From contig JADHOM010000002.1 in NCBI GenBank assembly GCA_016778985.1, forward strand, positions 60,987 to 124,986: DNA of 64,000 nt, written 5' to 3'. Numbering within the stretch: position 1 is the stretch's first letter; every line of letters starts with the position of its first letter. A program made the translations under genes and the position numbers. The notes under the pieces are model-generated. The model made no database searches. It was not told the DNA's origin and saw only the letters and a program-made list of their open reading frames with translations. Source of the stretch: Alphaproteobacteria bacterium. Its GTDB lineage: Bacteria > Pseudomonadota > Alphaproteobacteria > Puniceispirillales > UBA1172. Shown here piece after piece: positions 40,623-50,317 of this stretch.

Positions 40623-41648
40623 TTATAACCCGTGGCGCAAACATTCTTCGGCGATCTGAACAGAGTTCAATGCCGCCCCTTTACGCAGATTGTCTGACAC
40701 ACACCAGAACACCAAGCCATTAGCCACGGTTTTATCACGGCGCAAGCGCGAGATATATACCGCATCTTCGCCAGCCGCTTCTTTCGGCGTGACATAGCCT
40801 TCGTCAGCGCGAAAATCAATCACCGCCACACCTTCGGCTTCGCGCAAAATATCTCTGGCGGCATCTTCATCAATAGGTTTCTGGCATTCGATAAACACCG
40901 ATTCGCTGTGGCCGATAAAGACAGGAACACGCACACATTGGGCAACAACCTCAATTGCGGGATCGAGAATCTTTTTGGTCTCAACCTCCATTTTCCATTC
41001 TTCTTTAGTAAAGCCATCATCCATAAACACATCAATATGGGGGATAACATTAAAGGCGATCTCTTTGGTAAAGTTTTGCGGCTTTTTGAAATCATTGACA
41101 TAGACGCCGCGCGTTTGTTCAAATAATTCATCCATCGCCGGACTACCTGCCCCGGACACCGCCTGATAGGTTGAAACAACTACACGCGAAATGCCAAAGG
41201 CTTCATGCAGTGGCTTTAGGGCAATAACCATCTGAGCAGTAGAACAGTTTGGATTAGCAATTATATTGCGGCGATCTTGATTTTTGAAATATGGCGCTAG
41301 CACATGGCCATTGACCTCAGGCACAATTAAGGGCACATCCTCATCCATCCGAAAAGCCGACGAATTATCAATCACAACACAGCCTGCGGCCCCTGCCTTG
41401 GGGCCTAGATTTTTTGCCAGATCAGAGCCCGCAGAAAATAGGGCGACATCAGCATTGGCAAAATCAAAACCCTCGACAGATTGCACCGTCAAAATATCAT
41501 CTTCGCCGTAGCTTATCTCTTTGCCGACCGAGTTTTTGGACGCTAAGGCAAAGACTTTATCTGCTGGAAACTCACGCTCAGCCAGTGTTTTTATCATTTC
41601 GCGGCCAACCGCACCAGTGGCGCCAACAACAGCAACATTATAGCCCAT
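40623..41648 (-). CDS. asd: Aspartate-semialdehyde dehydrogenase
   Basis: A 341-residue NADPH enzyme of the lysine, threonine and methionine pathways. NADP loop VVGATGAVGREMIKTL, ALFSAGSDLAK, catalytic Cys in NPNCSTAQMVIALKPL, SGAGSPAMDEL and RVPVFIGHSESVFIE are all typical. It lies 8 bp after leuB, so it belongs to the leuC-leuD-leuB-asd string. Confidence 0.97.
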   Translation of the reverse strand: MGYNVAVVGATGAVGREMIKTLAEREFPADKVFALASKNSVGKEISYGEDDILTVQSVEGFDFANADVALFSAGSDLAKNLGPKAGAAGCVVIDNSSAFRMDEDVPLIVPEVNGHVLAPYFKNQDRRNIIANPNCSTAQMVIALKPLHEAFGISRVVVSTYQAVSGAGSPAMDELFEQTRGVYVNDFKKPQNFTKEIAFNVIPHIDVFMDDGFTKEEWKMEVETKKILDPAIEVVAQCVRVPVFIGHSESVFIECQKPIDEDAARDILREAEGVAVIDFRADEGYVTPKEAAGEDAVYISRLRRDKTVANGLVFWCVSDNLRKGAALNSVQIAEECLRHGL

Positions 41649-41656
41649 TTTTCGTC

Positions 41657-42766
41657 CTATCTTGCTAAATGATCAAGGGCGCTAATGACTTCAGCGACCA
41701 TCCCATCAGTACCTGTTTCGGTTGCACCAGGTGCCATGATATCGCCTGTCCGCTTACCACTATCTAGCGCTTTTTCAACAGCTTTTTCAACCAGATCAGC
41801 ATCTTCACCCATATCAAATGAATAGCGAAGCATCATGGCAAAGCTCAGCAATTGTGCTAATGGGTTGGCAATGCCCTTACCAGCAATATCAGGTGCTGAT
41901 CCATGAACCGGCTCATAAAACGAACGGCGGACACCAGTATCCGGATCAACATCACCAAGCGAGGCAGATGGCAACATACCAAGCGAGCCAGTTAGCATCG
42001 CCGCACAATCCGACAATAAATCACCAAACAGATTATCAGTCACAATTACATCAAATTGCTTAGGCTGGCGAACAAGCTGCATGGCGCAATTATCAGCATA
42101 CATATTTTCATAATCCAGCTCTTGTCCTTCGGCAGCATGAAGCGCTGTCATAGTCTCCCGCCAGAGAACGCCGGAATGCATGACATTAGCCTTTTCGACA
42201 CTGGTAATTTTTTGATTGCGCTTGCGGGCTAGATCAAAGGCTACCCGGCCAATCCGTTCAATTTCTGGAACCGAATAAAGATTGGTATCATACGCACATA
42301 CAACACCATCACGTTCTTCGCGGCCCCGCGGTTCAGCAAAATATGTGCCGCCTGTCAGCTCCCGCACGATCATAATATCAAGCCCTGAGATAACCTCTTC
42401 TTTGAGCGTTGAGGACGCGACCAATGGCGGAAACACTAACGCTGGTCTTAAATTAGCATAGAGATCAAGCTCTTTCCGCATCCGCAATAGCCCGCGCTCA
42501 GGTTTGAGCTCAAATGGCAGGTTATCATAGCGGTGATCACCAGCCGCACCAAACAGCACCGCATCACATGCCATGACATCAGCCATGGTTTCATCGGTGA
42601 TTGGCTCTCCATATTTTTCATAGGAAACGCCGCCACATAGACCATGCATGGTATCAAATGAAAATGACCGATACTTAGCTAGCCAATCAGCGACTTTCAT
42701 GGTTGCGTCCATGACTTCGGGGCCAATGCCATCACCAGGCATGATCATAATCTTACGGTTGCTCAT
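41657..42766 (-). CDS. leuB: 3-isopropylmalate dehydrogenase
   Basis: A 369-residue NAD enzyme of leucine synthesis. MPGDGIGPEVMDA, LRKELDLYANLRPALVFP, REL.GG-YFAEPRG, VEKANVMHSGVLWRE, YADNCAMQLV, TDNLFGDLLSDCAAMLTGSLG and EPVHGSAPDIAGKGIANP are all family motifs. GAGGA precedes the ATG. About 100 bp separate it from leuD. Confidence 0.97.
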   Translation of the reverse strand: MSNRKIMIMPGDGIGPEVMDATMKVADWLAKYRSFSFDTMHGLCGGVSYEKYGEPITDETMADVMACDAVLFGAAGDHRYDNLPFELKPERGLLRMRKELDLYANLRPALVFPPLVASSTLKEEVISGLDIMIVRELTGGTYFAEPRGREERDGVVCAYDTNLYSVPEIERIGRVAFDLARKRNQKITSVEKANVMHSGVLWRETMTALHAAEGQELDYENMYADNCAMQLVRQPKQFDVIVTDNLFGDLLSDCAAMLTGSLGMLPSASLGDVDPDTGVRRSFYEPVHGSAPDIAGKGIANPLAQLLSFAMMLRYSFDMGEDADLVEKAVEKALDSGKRTGDIMAPGATETGTDGMVAEVISALDHLAR

Positions 42767-42867
42767 TTCTAAATCCTCAATTGCTTAAATCATTGGGCTT
42801 AATGGTACATGGCTTGACCAAATAAAACCAATTTATTACCAAACTATAACTTGTAATATAACCTATA

Positions 42868-43473
42868 CTATAACCAAGGGTGGGTCGTTTTGCGCCCCTC
42901 AGCATAGGTGCTAATTTTTTCGGCTTTACCCATGGTCAGACCAATATCATCTAGTCCATCCAGCAGACATTGCTTCCGAAACGGATCAATATCAAATGTG
43001 ATATCAGCACCGTTTGGACGGTGGATCACTTGATTAGGCAAATCAATATCCAGCTCAGGGTTATCCGGGTCTTTGGCATCGGCTAATAATGCTTCGCGTT
43101 CGGCTGGCGATACTACAATCGGCAAGATACCGTTCTTAAAACAGTTATTATAAAAAATATCGGCAAAGCTAGTTGAAATAACAGCTTTGACGCCAAAATC
43201 TTGTAATGCCCAAGGCGCATGTTCCCGACTTGAGCCACAGCCGAAATTATCGCCCGCAACAAGAATACTGGCAGACCGATAGACCGGCTGATTAAGGATG
43301 AAGTCAGGATTTTCTGAGCCATCTGTATTGTAGCGCATCTCATCAAACAGATTGACCCCAAGCCCTGTCCGCTTGATGGTTTTGAGAAACTGCTTCGGGA
43401 TAATCATATCAGTGTCGATATTCATGATATCCAGAGGCGCGGCAATGCCCTTATGGGTATGAAATTGCTGCAT
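42868..43473 (-). CDS. leuD: 3-isopropylmalate dehydratase small subunit
   Basis: A 201-residue swivel-domain subunit that pairs with Leu[42 protein letters not shown] and [17 protein letters not shown] are the family's signature strings. GGAAGG is the ribosome-binding site. Confidence 0.97.
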   Translation of the reverse strand: MQQFHTHKGIAAPLDIMNIDTDMIIPKQFLKTIKRTGLGVNLFDEMRYNTDGSENPDFILNQPVYRSASILVAGDNFGCGSSREHAPWALQDFGVKAVISTSFADIFYNNCFKNGILPIVVSPAEREALLADAKDPDNPELDIDLPNQVIHRPNGADITFDIDPFRKQCLLDGLDDIGLTMGKAEKISTYAEGRKTTHPWL

Positions 43474-43518
43474 CTATTTTTCCCTTCCTATATCTTCCTA
43501 TATTAGGCCTAGCTGATA

Positions 43519-44922
43519 TTAGAGCGATCTGACATCGGTCAAATGACCAGTCACTGCCGCCGCCACAGCCATTTCTGGGCTCACCAGATGAGTTCTGCCG
43601 CCGCGTCCCTGACGCCCTTCAAAATTACGATTTGAGGTTGAGGCACAGCGCTCACCCTCACTTAGCCTATCCGCATTCATGGCAAGGCACATGGAACATC
43701 CGGCCTCACGCCAATCAAAGCCAGCATCAATAAAGATATCGGCGAGACCTTCTTCTTCGGCCTGTTTTTTCACCAATCCAGACCCCGGCACAATCATCGC
43801 CCGAACAGATGCGGCTACCTTGCGGCCCTTAGCAATTTCAGCTGCCGCCCGCAGGTCCTCAATCCGGCTGTTTGTGCATGATCCAATAAATACGGTATCG
43901 ATGGTAATATCCTCAATTTTCATGCCAGCTTTCAGCCCCATATAATCAAGAGAGCGTTTAATTTTAGCCTGCCGTGCAGGGTCTTTTTCTTTGGCTGGAT
44001 CAGGAACAAAACCGTTAATTGGCGCGGCATCTTCGGGGCTTGTTCCCCATGTTACCGTTGGGATGATATCATCCGCCTTAATCACAACCTCACGATCATA
44101 ATGCGCACCCTCATCCGATGCTAGGCTAGACCACCATTCCACGGCCTTATCCCACATAGCACCAGATGGCGCCATCGGCTTACCTTTCAGATAAGCAAAG
44201 GTAATTTCATCAGGGGCAATCATGCCTGCCCGCGCGCCTGCTTCGATAGACATATTACAAATGGTCATGCGGCCTTCCATGCTAAGCCCGCGGATAGCCT
44301 CACCAGCATATTCGATAACATGACCAGTGCCGCCAGCAGTACCAATCTGACCAATAATGGCCAAAATAACATCCTTAGCTGTCACCCCAGAACGCAGCGC
44401 GCCATCAACTGTGATACGCATATTTTTCGCCGGCTGTTGGATCAAGGTTTGTGTCGCCAGCACATGTTCAACCTCTGACGTGCCGATACCAAAGGCGAGC
44501 GCCCCAAAGGCCCCATGCGTGGCGGTATGTGAATCGCCGCAAACAATCGTCATGCCGGGCTGTGTGAAGCCTTGTTCAGGGCCAATGACATGGACAATAC
44601 CTTGGCGGATATCATCCATAGCAAAATATGGAACACCAAAGTCTTTTGCATTTTTTTCTAATGCTTCAATCTGAATGCGCGATTCCTCATCTGTGATGCC
44701 TTTTGAGCGGTCACTAGTTGGGATATTATGGTCGGCAACGGCAAGGGTGCGCTCTGGATTAGCGACTTTGCGATTGGCTTGGCGCAATCCTTCAAAGGCT
44801 TGCGGGCTTGTCACCTCATGGACGAGATGACGATCAATATAAATCAGACAAGAGCCATCATCGTCACGATGGATGAGATGCGTATCCCAAATTTTATCAA
44901 AAAGTGTTTTCGGTCCTGACAT
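43519..44922 (-). CDS. leuC: 3-isopropylmalate dehydratase large subunit
   Basis: A 467-residue aconitase-family subunit with a [4Fe-4S] cluster. [65 protein letters not shown] and the cluster cysteines in GCSMCLAMN are visible. I use ATG 44922 (MSGPKTLF), which has GGAGAG upstream. An earlier in-frame ATG at 44949 gives an atypical N-terminus. leuC-leuD is 45 bp apart. Confidence 0.97.
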   Translation of the reverse strand: MSGPKTLFDKIWDTHLIHRDDDGSCLIYIDRHLVHEVTSPQAFEGLRQANRKVANPERTLAVADHNIPTSDRSKGITDEESRIQIEALEKNAKDFGVPYFAMDDIRQGIVHVIGPEQGFTQPGMTIVCGDSHTATHGAFGALAFGIGTSEVEHVLATQTLIQQPAKNMRITVDGALRSGVTAKDVILAIIGQIGTAGGTGHVIEYAGEAIRGLSMEGRMTICNMSIEAGARAGMIAPDEITFAYLKGKPMAPSGAMWDKAVEWWSSLASDEGAHYDREVVIKADDIIPTVTWGTSPEDAAPINGFVPDPAKEKDPARQAKIKRSLDYMGLKAGMKIEDITIDTVFIGSCTNSRIEDLRAAAEIAKGRKVAASVRAMIVPGSGLVKKQAEEEGLADIFIDAGFDWREAGCSMCLAMNADRLSEGERCASTSNRNFEGRQGRGGRTHLVSPEMAVAAAVTGHLTDVRSL

Positions 44923-45027
44923 TTCTCTCTCCAACAATATTTCAAGCATTATGTCTGGCGGTCAGGTGACCCGTCAACATGGTAATGCCTGTTGTAAGTA
45001 AAGAGGGTCAGCGGAGACCGCCTAGAA

Positions 45028-45435
45028 TTAGGCAGTGGCGGAAGTATTAGTCTCTGTGGTGGTTGCCTTATTGCGATCGCGTGTGCTTTCAACAATACGA
45101 GCAGCCTTACCAGTACGGCCACGCAGGTAATATAGTTTAGCGCGGCGAACTTTACCACGACGAATAACCGTGATGGCCGAGATACGAGGTGAATAAAGCG
45201 GGAAGATACGCTCAACGCCTTCACCATAAGAAATCTTGCGAACAGTGAATGAGGAATTGATGCCATCAGATTTGCGCGCAATGCAAACCCCTTCAAAGGC
45301 CTGAATACGTTCGCGCGTACCCTCAACAACCTTAACATCAACACGGATAGTATCACCTGCACCAAACGCTGGAATATCGCGCTGAGCTAAGGTTTTTTCC
45401 ATTTCTTTTTGGCCAATTTGGTCAAGAATATTCAT
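45028..45435 (-). CDS. rplS: Large-subunit ribosomal protein bL19
   Basis: A 135-residue bL19 at the subunit interface. [54 protein letters not shown] and [25 protein letters not shown] are the standard strings. The C-terminal tail is Thr/Asn/Ala-rich. About 124 bp separate it from trmD, an interval that could hold its own promoter. Confidence 0.98.
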   Translation of the reverse strand: MNILDQIGQKEMEKTLAQRDIPAFGAGDTIRVDVKVVEGTRERIQAFEGVCIARKSDGINSSFTVRKISYGEGVERIFPLYSPRISAITVIRRGKVRRAKLYYLRGRTGKAARIVESTRDRNKATTTETNTSATA

Positions 45436-45559
45436 GACACATTCTCCACATCATGGGCAGCCGCATATGGCGCCATCAATTCATACATCATTCGCTATCC
45501 GTTTGGATTGTGGTCATATAGCACCACTTCCCTTATATGTCACGCTATTTTAACGGTTT

Positions 45560-46312
45560 TTAATCAATGTTTTTATTCATATCTTGGGAAAGGCACCATT
45601 TTTGCCATAAATCCTGACGCCTCTCACGGGTAATTGCTTTGGCTTGATTGTGCCGCCAGTCAGCGATACGGCCATGATCTCCACTTAACAAGATATCTGG
45701 CACAGCTGTTCCCGCCCATTGACGAGGATGTGTATATAAAGGATGTTCCAGCAGACCGTCTTCAAAACTATCTTGTTGGTGGGCGTCTGAATTGCCCATC
45801 ACGCCGGGCAATAATCTGACCACGGCGTCAATCAATACTTGCGCCGCAATCTCACCACCTGATAAGACATAATCACCAATGCTGACTTCCACCAGCTCCG
45901 CCTGTTCAATAACGCGCTGATCTAGCCCTTCATAGCGCCCACAGATAAGCATAACCCCTGAAGCTTGCGATAAATCCCGAACCAGCGCTTGATCCATTGG
46001 CTTGCCGCGTGGGCTGAGATAGATACGTGTTGTATCAGCTGGCATGGTTTTAGCGGCTTGATCAATCGCCGCCGCCATGACATCCGGCCGCATCACCATC
46101 CCCGGCCCACCACCAAATGGCGGATCATCGACTTTTTTATGAACGCCAACACCAAATGAACGAATATCCGTTACCTCAAGCGACCATATACCAGCTTGCA
46201 GCGCTTTGCCTGCCAAGGATTGCCCCAAAACCCCTGGGAACATATCCGGAAACAAGGTGAGAGCCGAAACTTTCCATGGAGGCGTATCAGATAGTGGCGT
46301 CTGTCCAGTCAT
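45560..46312 (-). CDS. trmD: tRNA (guanine37-N1)-methyltransferase
   Basis: A 250-residue SPOUT methyltransferase that makes m1G37 and prevents frameshifting. VSALTLFPDMFPGVLGQSLAGKAL, DDPPFGGGPGMVMRPDV, LSPRGKPMDQ, LICGRYEGLDQRVIE and IGDYVLSGGEIAAQVLIDAV (trefoil knot) are present. The rpsP-rimM-trmD-rplS order is the conserved ribosome-maturation operon. Confidence 0.98.
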   Translation of the reverse strand: MTGQTPLSDTPPWKVSALTLFPDMFPGVLGQSLAGKALQAGIWSLEVTDIRSFGVGVHKKVDDPPFGGGPGMVMRPDVMAAAIDQAAKTMPADTTRIYLSPRGKPMDQALVRDLSQASGVMLICGRYEGLDQRVIEQAELVEVSIGDYVLSGGEIAAQVLIDAVVRLLPGVMGNSDAHQQDSFEDGLLEHPLYTHPRQWAGTAVPDILLSGDHGRIADWRHNQAKAITRERRQDLWQKWCLSQDMNKNID

Positions 46313-46386
46313 GCGTTTGACCTTAATTATTAGCGTTTACCTATCTTATGATGACTTCTTATTTTCGTCCTGTTTAATCGTTGAGC

Positions 46387-46983
46387 TTAATCGTTTCGCT
46401 CATCATGTTTGGGCTTAGATGTTGGGGTTGCCTCAAGCCAGATAGGATCAATATGCATCTGGATCATCTGAGTATTAATATCTAAATTGATCCGATGGTC
46501 ATTTTGGAAAGGTAGCATAACACGGCGCCCATCTAAAAGCTGAACCTCAATCATCTCACCGCCACCAAAATCAAAAAAACCCGATAATGTTCCAATCACC
46601 TGATGATCGGCATCGCAAATCTTAGCGCCAAGCATATCAGTCTGATAAAGCGTGTCCTGTTCATCAGGCAATTGTGCGCGATCAATATAGAGACGGGTTT
46701 TTGCCAATGCTTCTGCGGCATTACGATCATTAATTCCCTTTATCTTGCAGATTAACTGATCTTTCACCTGACGGGTAATCCGAATATCATAAGCTTTGCC
46801 AGCCGCATCCTGAAGCGAGCCATAAGCAGAGATATTTTCGGGCGCTTCGGTAAAGGGCTTAACCTTTACCGCACCCTTAATGCCATGCGCGCCGGTGATC
46901 ACCGCTAGCAGAATAAGCCGAGACGATGGGCGATCCTTATCATGGGTGTTGTCATGATGATGGTCATGTCCCGGCTTAGCCAT
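46387..46983 (-). CDS. rimM: 16S rRNA processing protein RimM
   Basis: A 198-residue 30S maturation factor that binds uS19. The RimM domain has AVITGAHGIKGAVKVKPFTE, and the PRC-barrel domain has LYQTDMLGAKICDADHQVIGTLSGFFDFGGGEMIEV. A His/Asp-rich N-terminus (HDHHHDNTHDKD, about 6-17) is unusual and could bind metal by chance. It starts three bases after the rpsP stop. Confidence 0.96.
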   Translation of the reverse strand: MAKPGHDHHHDNTHDKDRPSSRLILLAVITGAHGIKGAVKVKPFTEAPENISAYGSLQDAAGKAYDIRITRQVKDQLICKIKGINDRNAAEALAKTRLYIDRAQLPDEQDTLYQTDMLGAKICDADHQVIGTLSGFFDFGGGEMIEVQLLDGRRVMLPFQNDHRINLDINTQMIQMHIDPIWLEATPTSKPKHDERND

Positions 46984-46986
46984 GTT

Positions 46987-47523
46987 TTACTCAGATTTTT
47001 CTTCTTCAGATGCTGCTTCCTCAGCAGGAGCCTCTTCAGCAGGTGCCTCTTCAGCCGGTGCTTCAGCAACAGGAGCCTCTTCAGCAGGTGCTTCAGCAAC
47101 AGCTTCTTCGGCCGGTGCTTCTTCAGCAGGTGCCTCTTCAGCAGGTGCTTCAGCAGCAGCAGCGGCTTCGGCTTCGGCAGCGGCGGCAGCGGCTTCAGCA
47201 GCGGCCTCTTCACGTTCCTGACGCTTTTGACCAAATGCTGATTTCTTTGGTTGTTCTCTAATCTCAGGCGCATCCAATAAGCCAAGACCAGCCATCATTT
47301 TATGAACACGAAGGGTTGGCTTTGCCCCCTTGGACATCCAGTATTTTGCCCGCTCACCATCCAATACCAGTCTATTTTCATGGTCATTGGGAAGCATAGG
47401 GTTATAAGACCCGATTCGTTCAACAAACCGGCCATCTCGTGGCGATGACGCCTCAGCAATGACGATACGATAAAATGGTCTTTTCTTAGCACCACCACGC
47501 GCCAATCTAATTTTCAGTGCCAT
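46987..47523 (-). CDS. rpsP: Small-subunit ribosomal protein bS16 with long acidic tail
   Basis: The first ~85 residues are a normal bS16 ([34 protein letters not shown]). A tail of about 90 residues follows, made of EEAPAEEAP and Ala-rich repeats and ending in EEEKSE. bS16 is often 80-90 residues, so the tail doubles the protein and is strongly acidic. The DNA encoding it is repetitive. I use ATG 47523, with AAGGA upstream. First gene of rpsP-rimM-trmD. Confidence 0.96.
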   Translation of the reverse strand: MALKIRLARGGAKKRPFYRIVIAEASSPRDGRFVERIGSYNPMLPNDHENRLVLDGERAKYWMSKGAKPTLRVHKMMAGLGLLDAPEIREQPKKSAFGQKRQEREEAAAEAAAAAAEAEAAAAAEAPAEEAPAEEAPAEEAVAEAPAEEAPVAEAPAEEAPAEEAPAEEAASEEEKSE

Positions 47524-47580
47524 GTTGTTTCCTTTCAATTAAACATATGACGTATTTTCGTTACCGCTAATCGGTTGTGA

Positions 47581-49116
47581 TTAACGCTTTTTCTTCTTTC
47601 CACCGAAGCGCGACATTCCGCCAAGCCCCGGAAATCCACCTTTACCTAATCCGGGCATACCGCCTAATCCGGGCATACCGCCACCAAGCTTTGATAAATC
47701 AGGCATCTCACCCGGTGCCGATCCTGGTGCCGATCCCGGAGGCATCCCCCCCATAACATCACCGCCACCAGCACCACCACCAAACATAGACGCTAACGCC
47801 GCCGGATCACCGCCGCCGCCTTTGCCTAGTCGTTTCATCATCTTGGCCATATCTTGATATTGTTTAACCAGTTTATTAACGTCCTGAACACTTGTCCCAG
47901 AACCTTCGGCAATGCGCCGGCGCCGAGATGCATTTAAGAGGCCAACTTGCCGCCGCTCACGGCTGTTCATCGACAGAATAATCGCTTCTTGCTTATTGAA
48001 ATAATTATCGTCAATGCCTGCGGCTTTAATGGCTTTTTGCATTTTTCCAATGCCTGGCAGCATCCCTAATAAGCCACCCATGCCACCCATTTTTTTGAGC
48101 TGGCGCAACTGGGTCAGAAAATCTGTCATATCGAACTGGCCTTTGGCCATGCGCTTGGCCATCCGTTCGGCTTCTTCAGCTTCTATCGTCTCAGCCGCTT
48201 TTTCAACCAAGCCAACGACATCACCCATGCCAAGAATACGGCCAGCCATGCGTTCAGCATTAAAGCTTTCCAAGGCATCCTGTTTTTCGCCAACACCCAG
48301 AAATTTAATCGGACAGCCAGTGACATGACGCATCGACAACGCCGCCCCACCACGCGAGTCACCATCAGCACGGGTCAGGATAATTCCTGACACATCCATC
48401 GCTTCTTTGAAGGCAGTGGCGGTAGTGACCGCATCTTGACCTGTCATCGCATCAGCAACCAGCAAAATCTCAATTGGTTTGGTCAGTTTGGCAATGTCTT
48501 GGGCTTCTGCCATTAACGCCGCATCGACGGTTGTTCGACCCGCCGTATCAAGGATAAGAATATCCGCTGATTTTAGCTTTGCCGCCTGCATGGCACGTTT
48601 GGCAATAGCAATAGGGTTTTCATTATCTTGTTCAGGTAAAACGGCAACGCCAGCTTCTTCACCCAGCAGGCGCAGTTGTTCACGCGCCGCCGGACGGCTA
48701 ACATCAAGTGATGCCAGCATCACCGATTTCTTGTCTTTCTGGAATAATTGCCGCGCCAACTTCCCTGTTGTTGTGGTCTTACCACTACCTTGCAGACCTA
48801 CCATCAAAATAACCGCAGGTGGCGTTGTGTTCAGATTGAGGGGGATATCATCAGGCCCCAGCATATCGACCAGCGCATCATTAACAATCTTAATGACCAT
48901 CTGCCCCGGGGTAACAGACTTGAGAACATCACTGCCAACGGCCTTTTCCCTGACCACGGTCATAAAAGATTTAATCACTGATAAGGCCACATCAGCCTCA
49001 ATCAAGGCAAGCCGAACTTCACGCAAGGCAGTATCGACATCAGCCTCGCTCAGCGCGCCGCGCCCACGCAGACGATCAAATACCGATCCTAATTTTTCGC
49101 TCAAGCCCTCAAACAT
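47581..49116 (-). CDS. ffh: Signal recognition particle protein Ffh
   Basis: A 511-residue SRP GTPase that delivers nascent membrane proteins to FtsY. The N domain begins MFEGLSEKLGSVFDRLRGRG. The G domain has GLQGSGKTTTTGKLA, DVSRPAAREQL, DTAGRTTVDAALM and LTRADGDSRGG. The Met-rich M domain has MGGMGGLLGMLPGIGKMQKAIK, SMNSRERR and RRRRIAEGSGTSVQDVNKLVKQ. A Gly/Pro/Met-rich tail of about 70 residues follows, with 12- and 18-bp tandem duplications in the DNA, ending KKKKR. The SRP RNA gene is not seen nearby. Confidence 0.98.
   Translation of the reverse strand: MFEGLSEKLGSVFDRLRGRGALSEADVDTALREVRLALIEADVALSVIKSFMTVVREKAVGSDVLKSVTPGQMVIKIVNDALVDMLGPDDIPLNLNTTPPAVILMVGLQGSGKTTTTGKLARQLFQKDKKSVMLASLDVSRPAAREQLRLLGEEAGVAVLPEQDNENPIAIAKRAMQAAKLKSADILILDTAGRTTVDAALMAEAQDIAKLTKPIEILLVADAMTGQDAVTTATAFKEAMDVSGIILTRADGDSRGGAALSMRHVTGCPIKFLGVGEKQDALESFNAERMAGRILGMGDVVGLVEKAAETIEAEEAERMAKRMAKGQFDMTDFLTQLRQLKKMGGMGGLLGMLPGIGKMQKAIKAAGIDDNYFNKQEAIILSMNSRERRQVGLLNASRRRRIAEGSGTSVQDVNKLVKQYQDMAKMMKRLGKGGGGDPAALASMFGGGAGGGDVMGGMPPGSAPGSAPGEMPDLSKLGGGMPGLGGMPGLGKGGFPGLGGMSRFGGKKKKR
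47645..47737 (-). repeat. Tandem duplications in the ffh tail
   Basis: CCTAATCCGGGCATACCG is perfectly duplicated at 47645-47680 (18 bp). GGTGCCGATCCT with GGTGCCGATCCC lies at 47714-47737 (12 bp, one mismatch). They encode Gly/Met/Pro-rich and GSAP repeats. Confidence 0.9.
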
Positions 49117-49381
49117 GGTGTTCCTGTATATTGTCTAAATCTCTATTCACCATAATACCTTACAAAAATGACCAAACACAAATGGCGCCTGTGCCTGATT
49201 TCAGGGACATGCGTAACCCGCTAGGGTTTGGTCGTGGCATAAATATTAAGATGCCTTTTGCGTGGCGTTATGATGTGATCATATGCGCTCAAGCATTCAC
49301 ATGCGCCAAAACTGCCTAAATGTCAAGGCTAAAGCCTCTTATGTCCAAGTCATAAGTCATATGTGATTTAGCGCTTAATGA

Positions 49382-50317
49382 TTAATCTGCATCAGCGGCG
49401 TTATCATCAATACCGGCAAGAGCTCGGCCAAAGTCAAGTGCCTCAAACGGTTTCAGATCATCTTTGCTTTCACCAACGCCAACCGCATGCAGGGGAAATC
49501 CAAATTGTTCAGCCAAAGCAACAACAATACCGCCACGCGCGCTGCCATCAAGTTTTGTGACAATCAATCCAGTCAATGGTGTCGCCTCATGAAAGGCTTT
49601 GACTTGTGAAATGGCGTTCTGGCCAACCGTGCCATCGAGAACCAAAATCGTTGCATGCGGGGCATCAATATCTTTTTTGCCTAAAACGCGGCTGATCTTG
49701 GCCAGCTCATCCATTAATTCCTGTTTAGCCTGCAGTCGGCCTGCCGTATCAATGATCAAAATATCGGCAGAGGCATGGATCGCTTTCTCTAACCCCTGAT
49801 ATGCAATCGCCGCCGCATCACCGCCGGGCGCACCATGAATAACCTCAGTTCCCGTTCTGTCGCCCCATAGTTTGAGCTGATCAATCGCCGCCGCCCGAAA
49901 CGTATCCGCCGCCGCCATGATGACGGTTTTGCCTTCCGACTGCCATAACTCGGCGAGCTTGCCTGCGGTCGTTGTTTTGCCAGACCCATTAACCCCAACC
50001 ATCAGCACAACAAAGGGCGTGCGGTTAGGGTCAGGGGTTAGCGGGATAGCCACCGGCGCAAGGATTTCTGCCACCCCCTCGGCCAATGTTTCTTTAATCT
50101 CGTCTTCGGTGACTTCGCTATTAAAGCGCTTGGATTTCAGATTTTTAATCAGTTTTTCTGAGGCTTCCATGCCCAAATCTGCCATCACCAGCGCATCAAG
50201 CAAATCATCCAGCGTCGCTTGATCGAGTTTCTTTTTGGTCACAACAGAGGTAATCGTCTCCGTCAACCGTGAAGCTGTTTTCCCCAAACCGGCCTTGAGA
50301 CGTCCAAAAAAACTCAT
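49382..50317 (-). CDS. ftsY: Signal recognition particle receptor FtsY
   Basis: A 311-residue SRP receptor. It has the N domain (FFGRLKAGLGKTASRLTETI) and G domain (VGVNGSGKTTTAGKLAELW, ADTFRAAAIDQL, IIDTAGRLQAKQELM, LTGLIVTKLDGSARGG) but no acidic A domain, as is common in alphaproteobacteria. It overlaps mtaB by 4 bases (ATGA). The 265-base gap to ffh holds no gene I can support. Confidence 0.97.
   Translation of the reverse strand: MSFFGRLKAGLGKTASRLTETITSVVTKKKLDQATLDDLLDALVMADLGMEASEKLIKNLKSKRFNSEVTEDEIKETLAEGVAEILAPVAIPLTPDPNRTPFVVLMVGVNGSGKTTTAGKLAELWQSEGKTVIMAAADTFRAAAIDQLKLWGDRTGTEVIHGAPGGDAAAIAYQGLEKAIHASADILIIDTAGRLQAKQELMDELAKISRVLGKKDIDAPHATILVLDGTVGQNAISQVKAFHEATPLTGLIVTKLDGSARGGIVVALAEQFGFPLHAVGVGESKDDLKPFEALDFGRALAGIDDNAADAD

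Noticed and set aside
46942..47261. Long open frames on the plus strand opposite rpsP
   Set aside because: They arise from the repetitive Glu/Ala/Pro tail of rpsP read in antisense and give low-complexity Ser/Ala, Leu/Gln or Phe/Ser/Cys products.
49117..49381. SRP RNA (ffs) between ffh and ftsY
   Set aside because: I found no GGAAGCAGC-type conserved loop in this interval or a fitting long hairpin.
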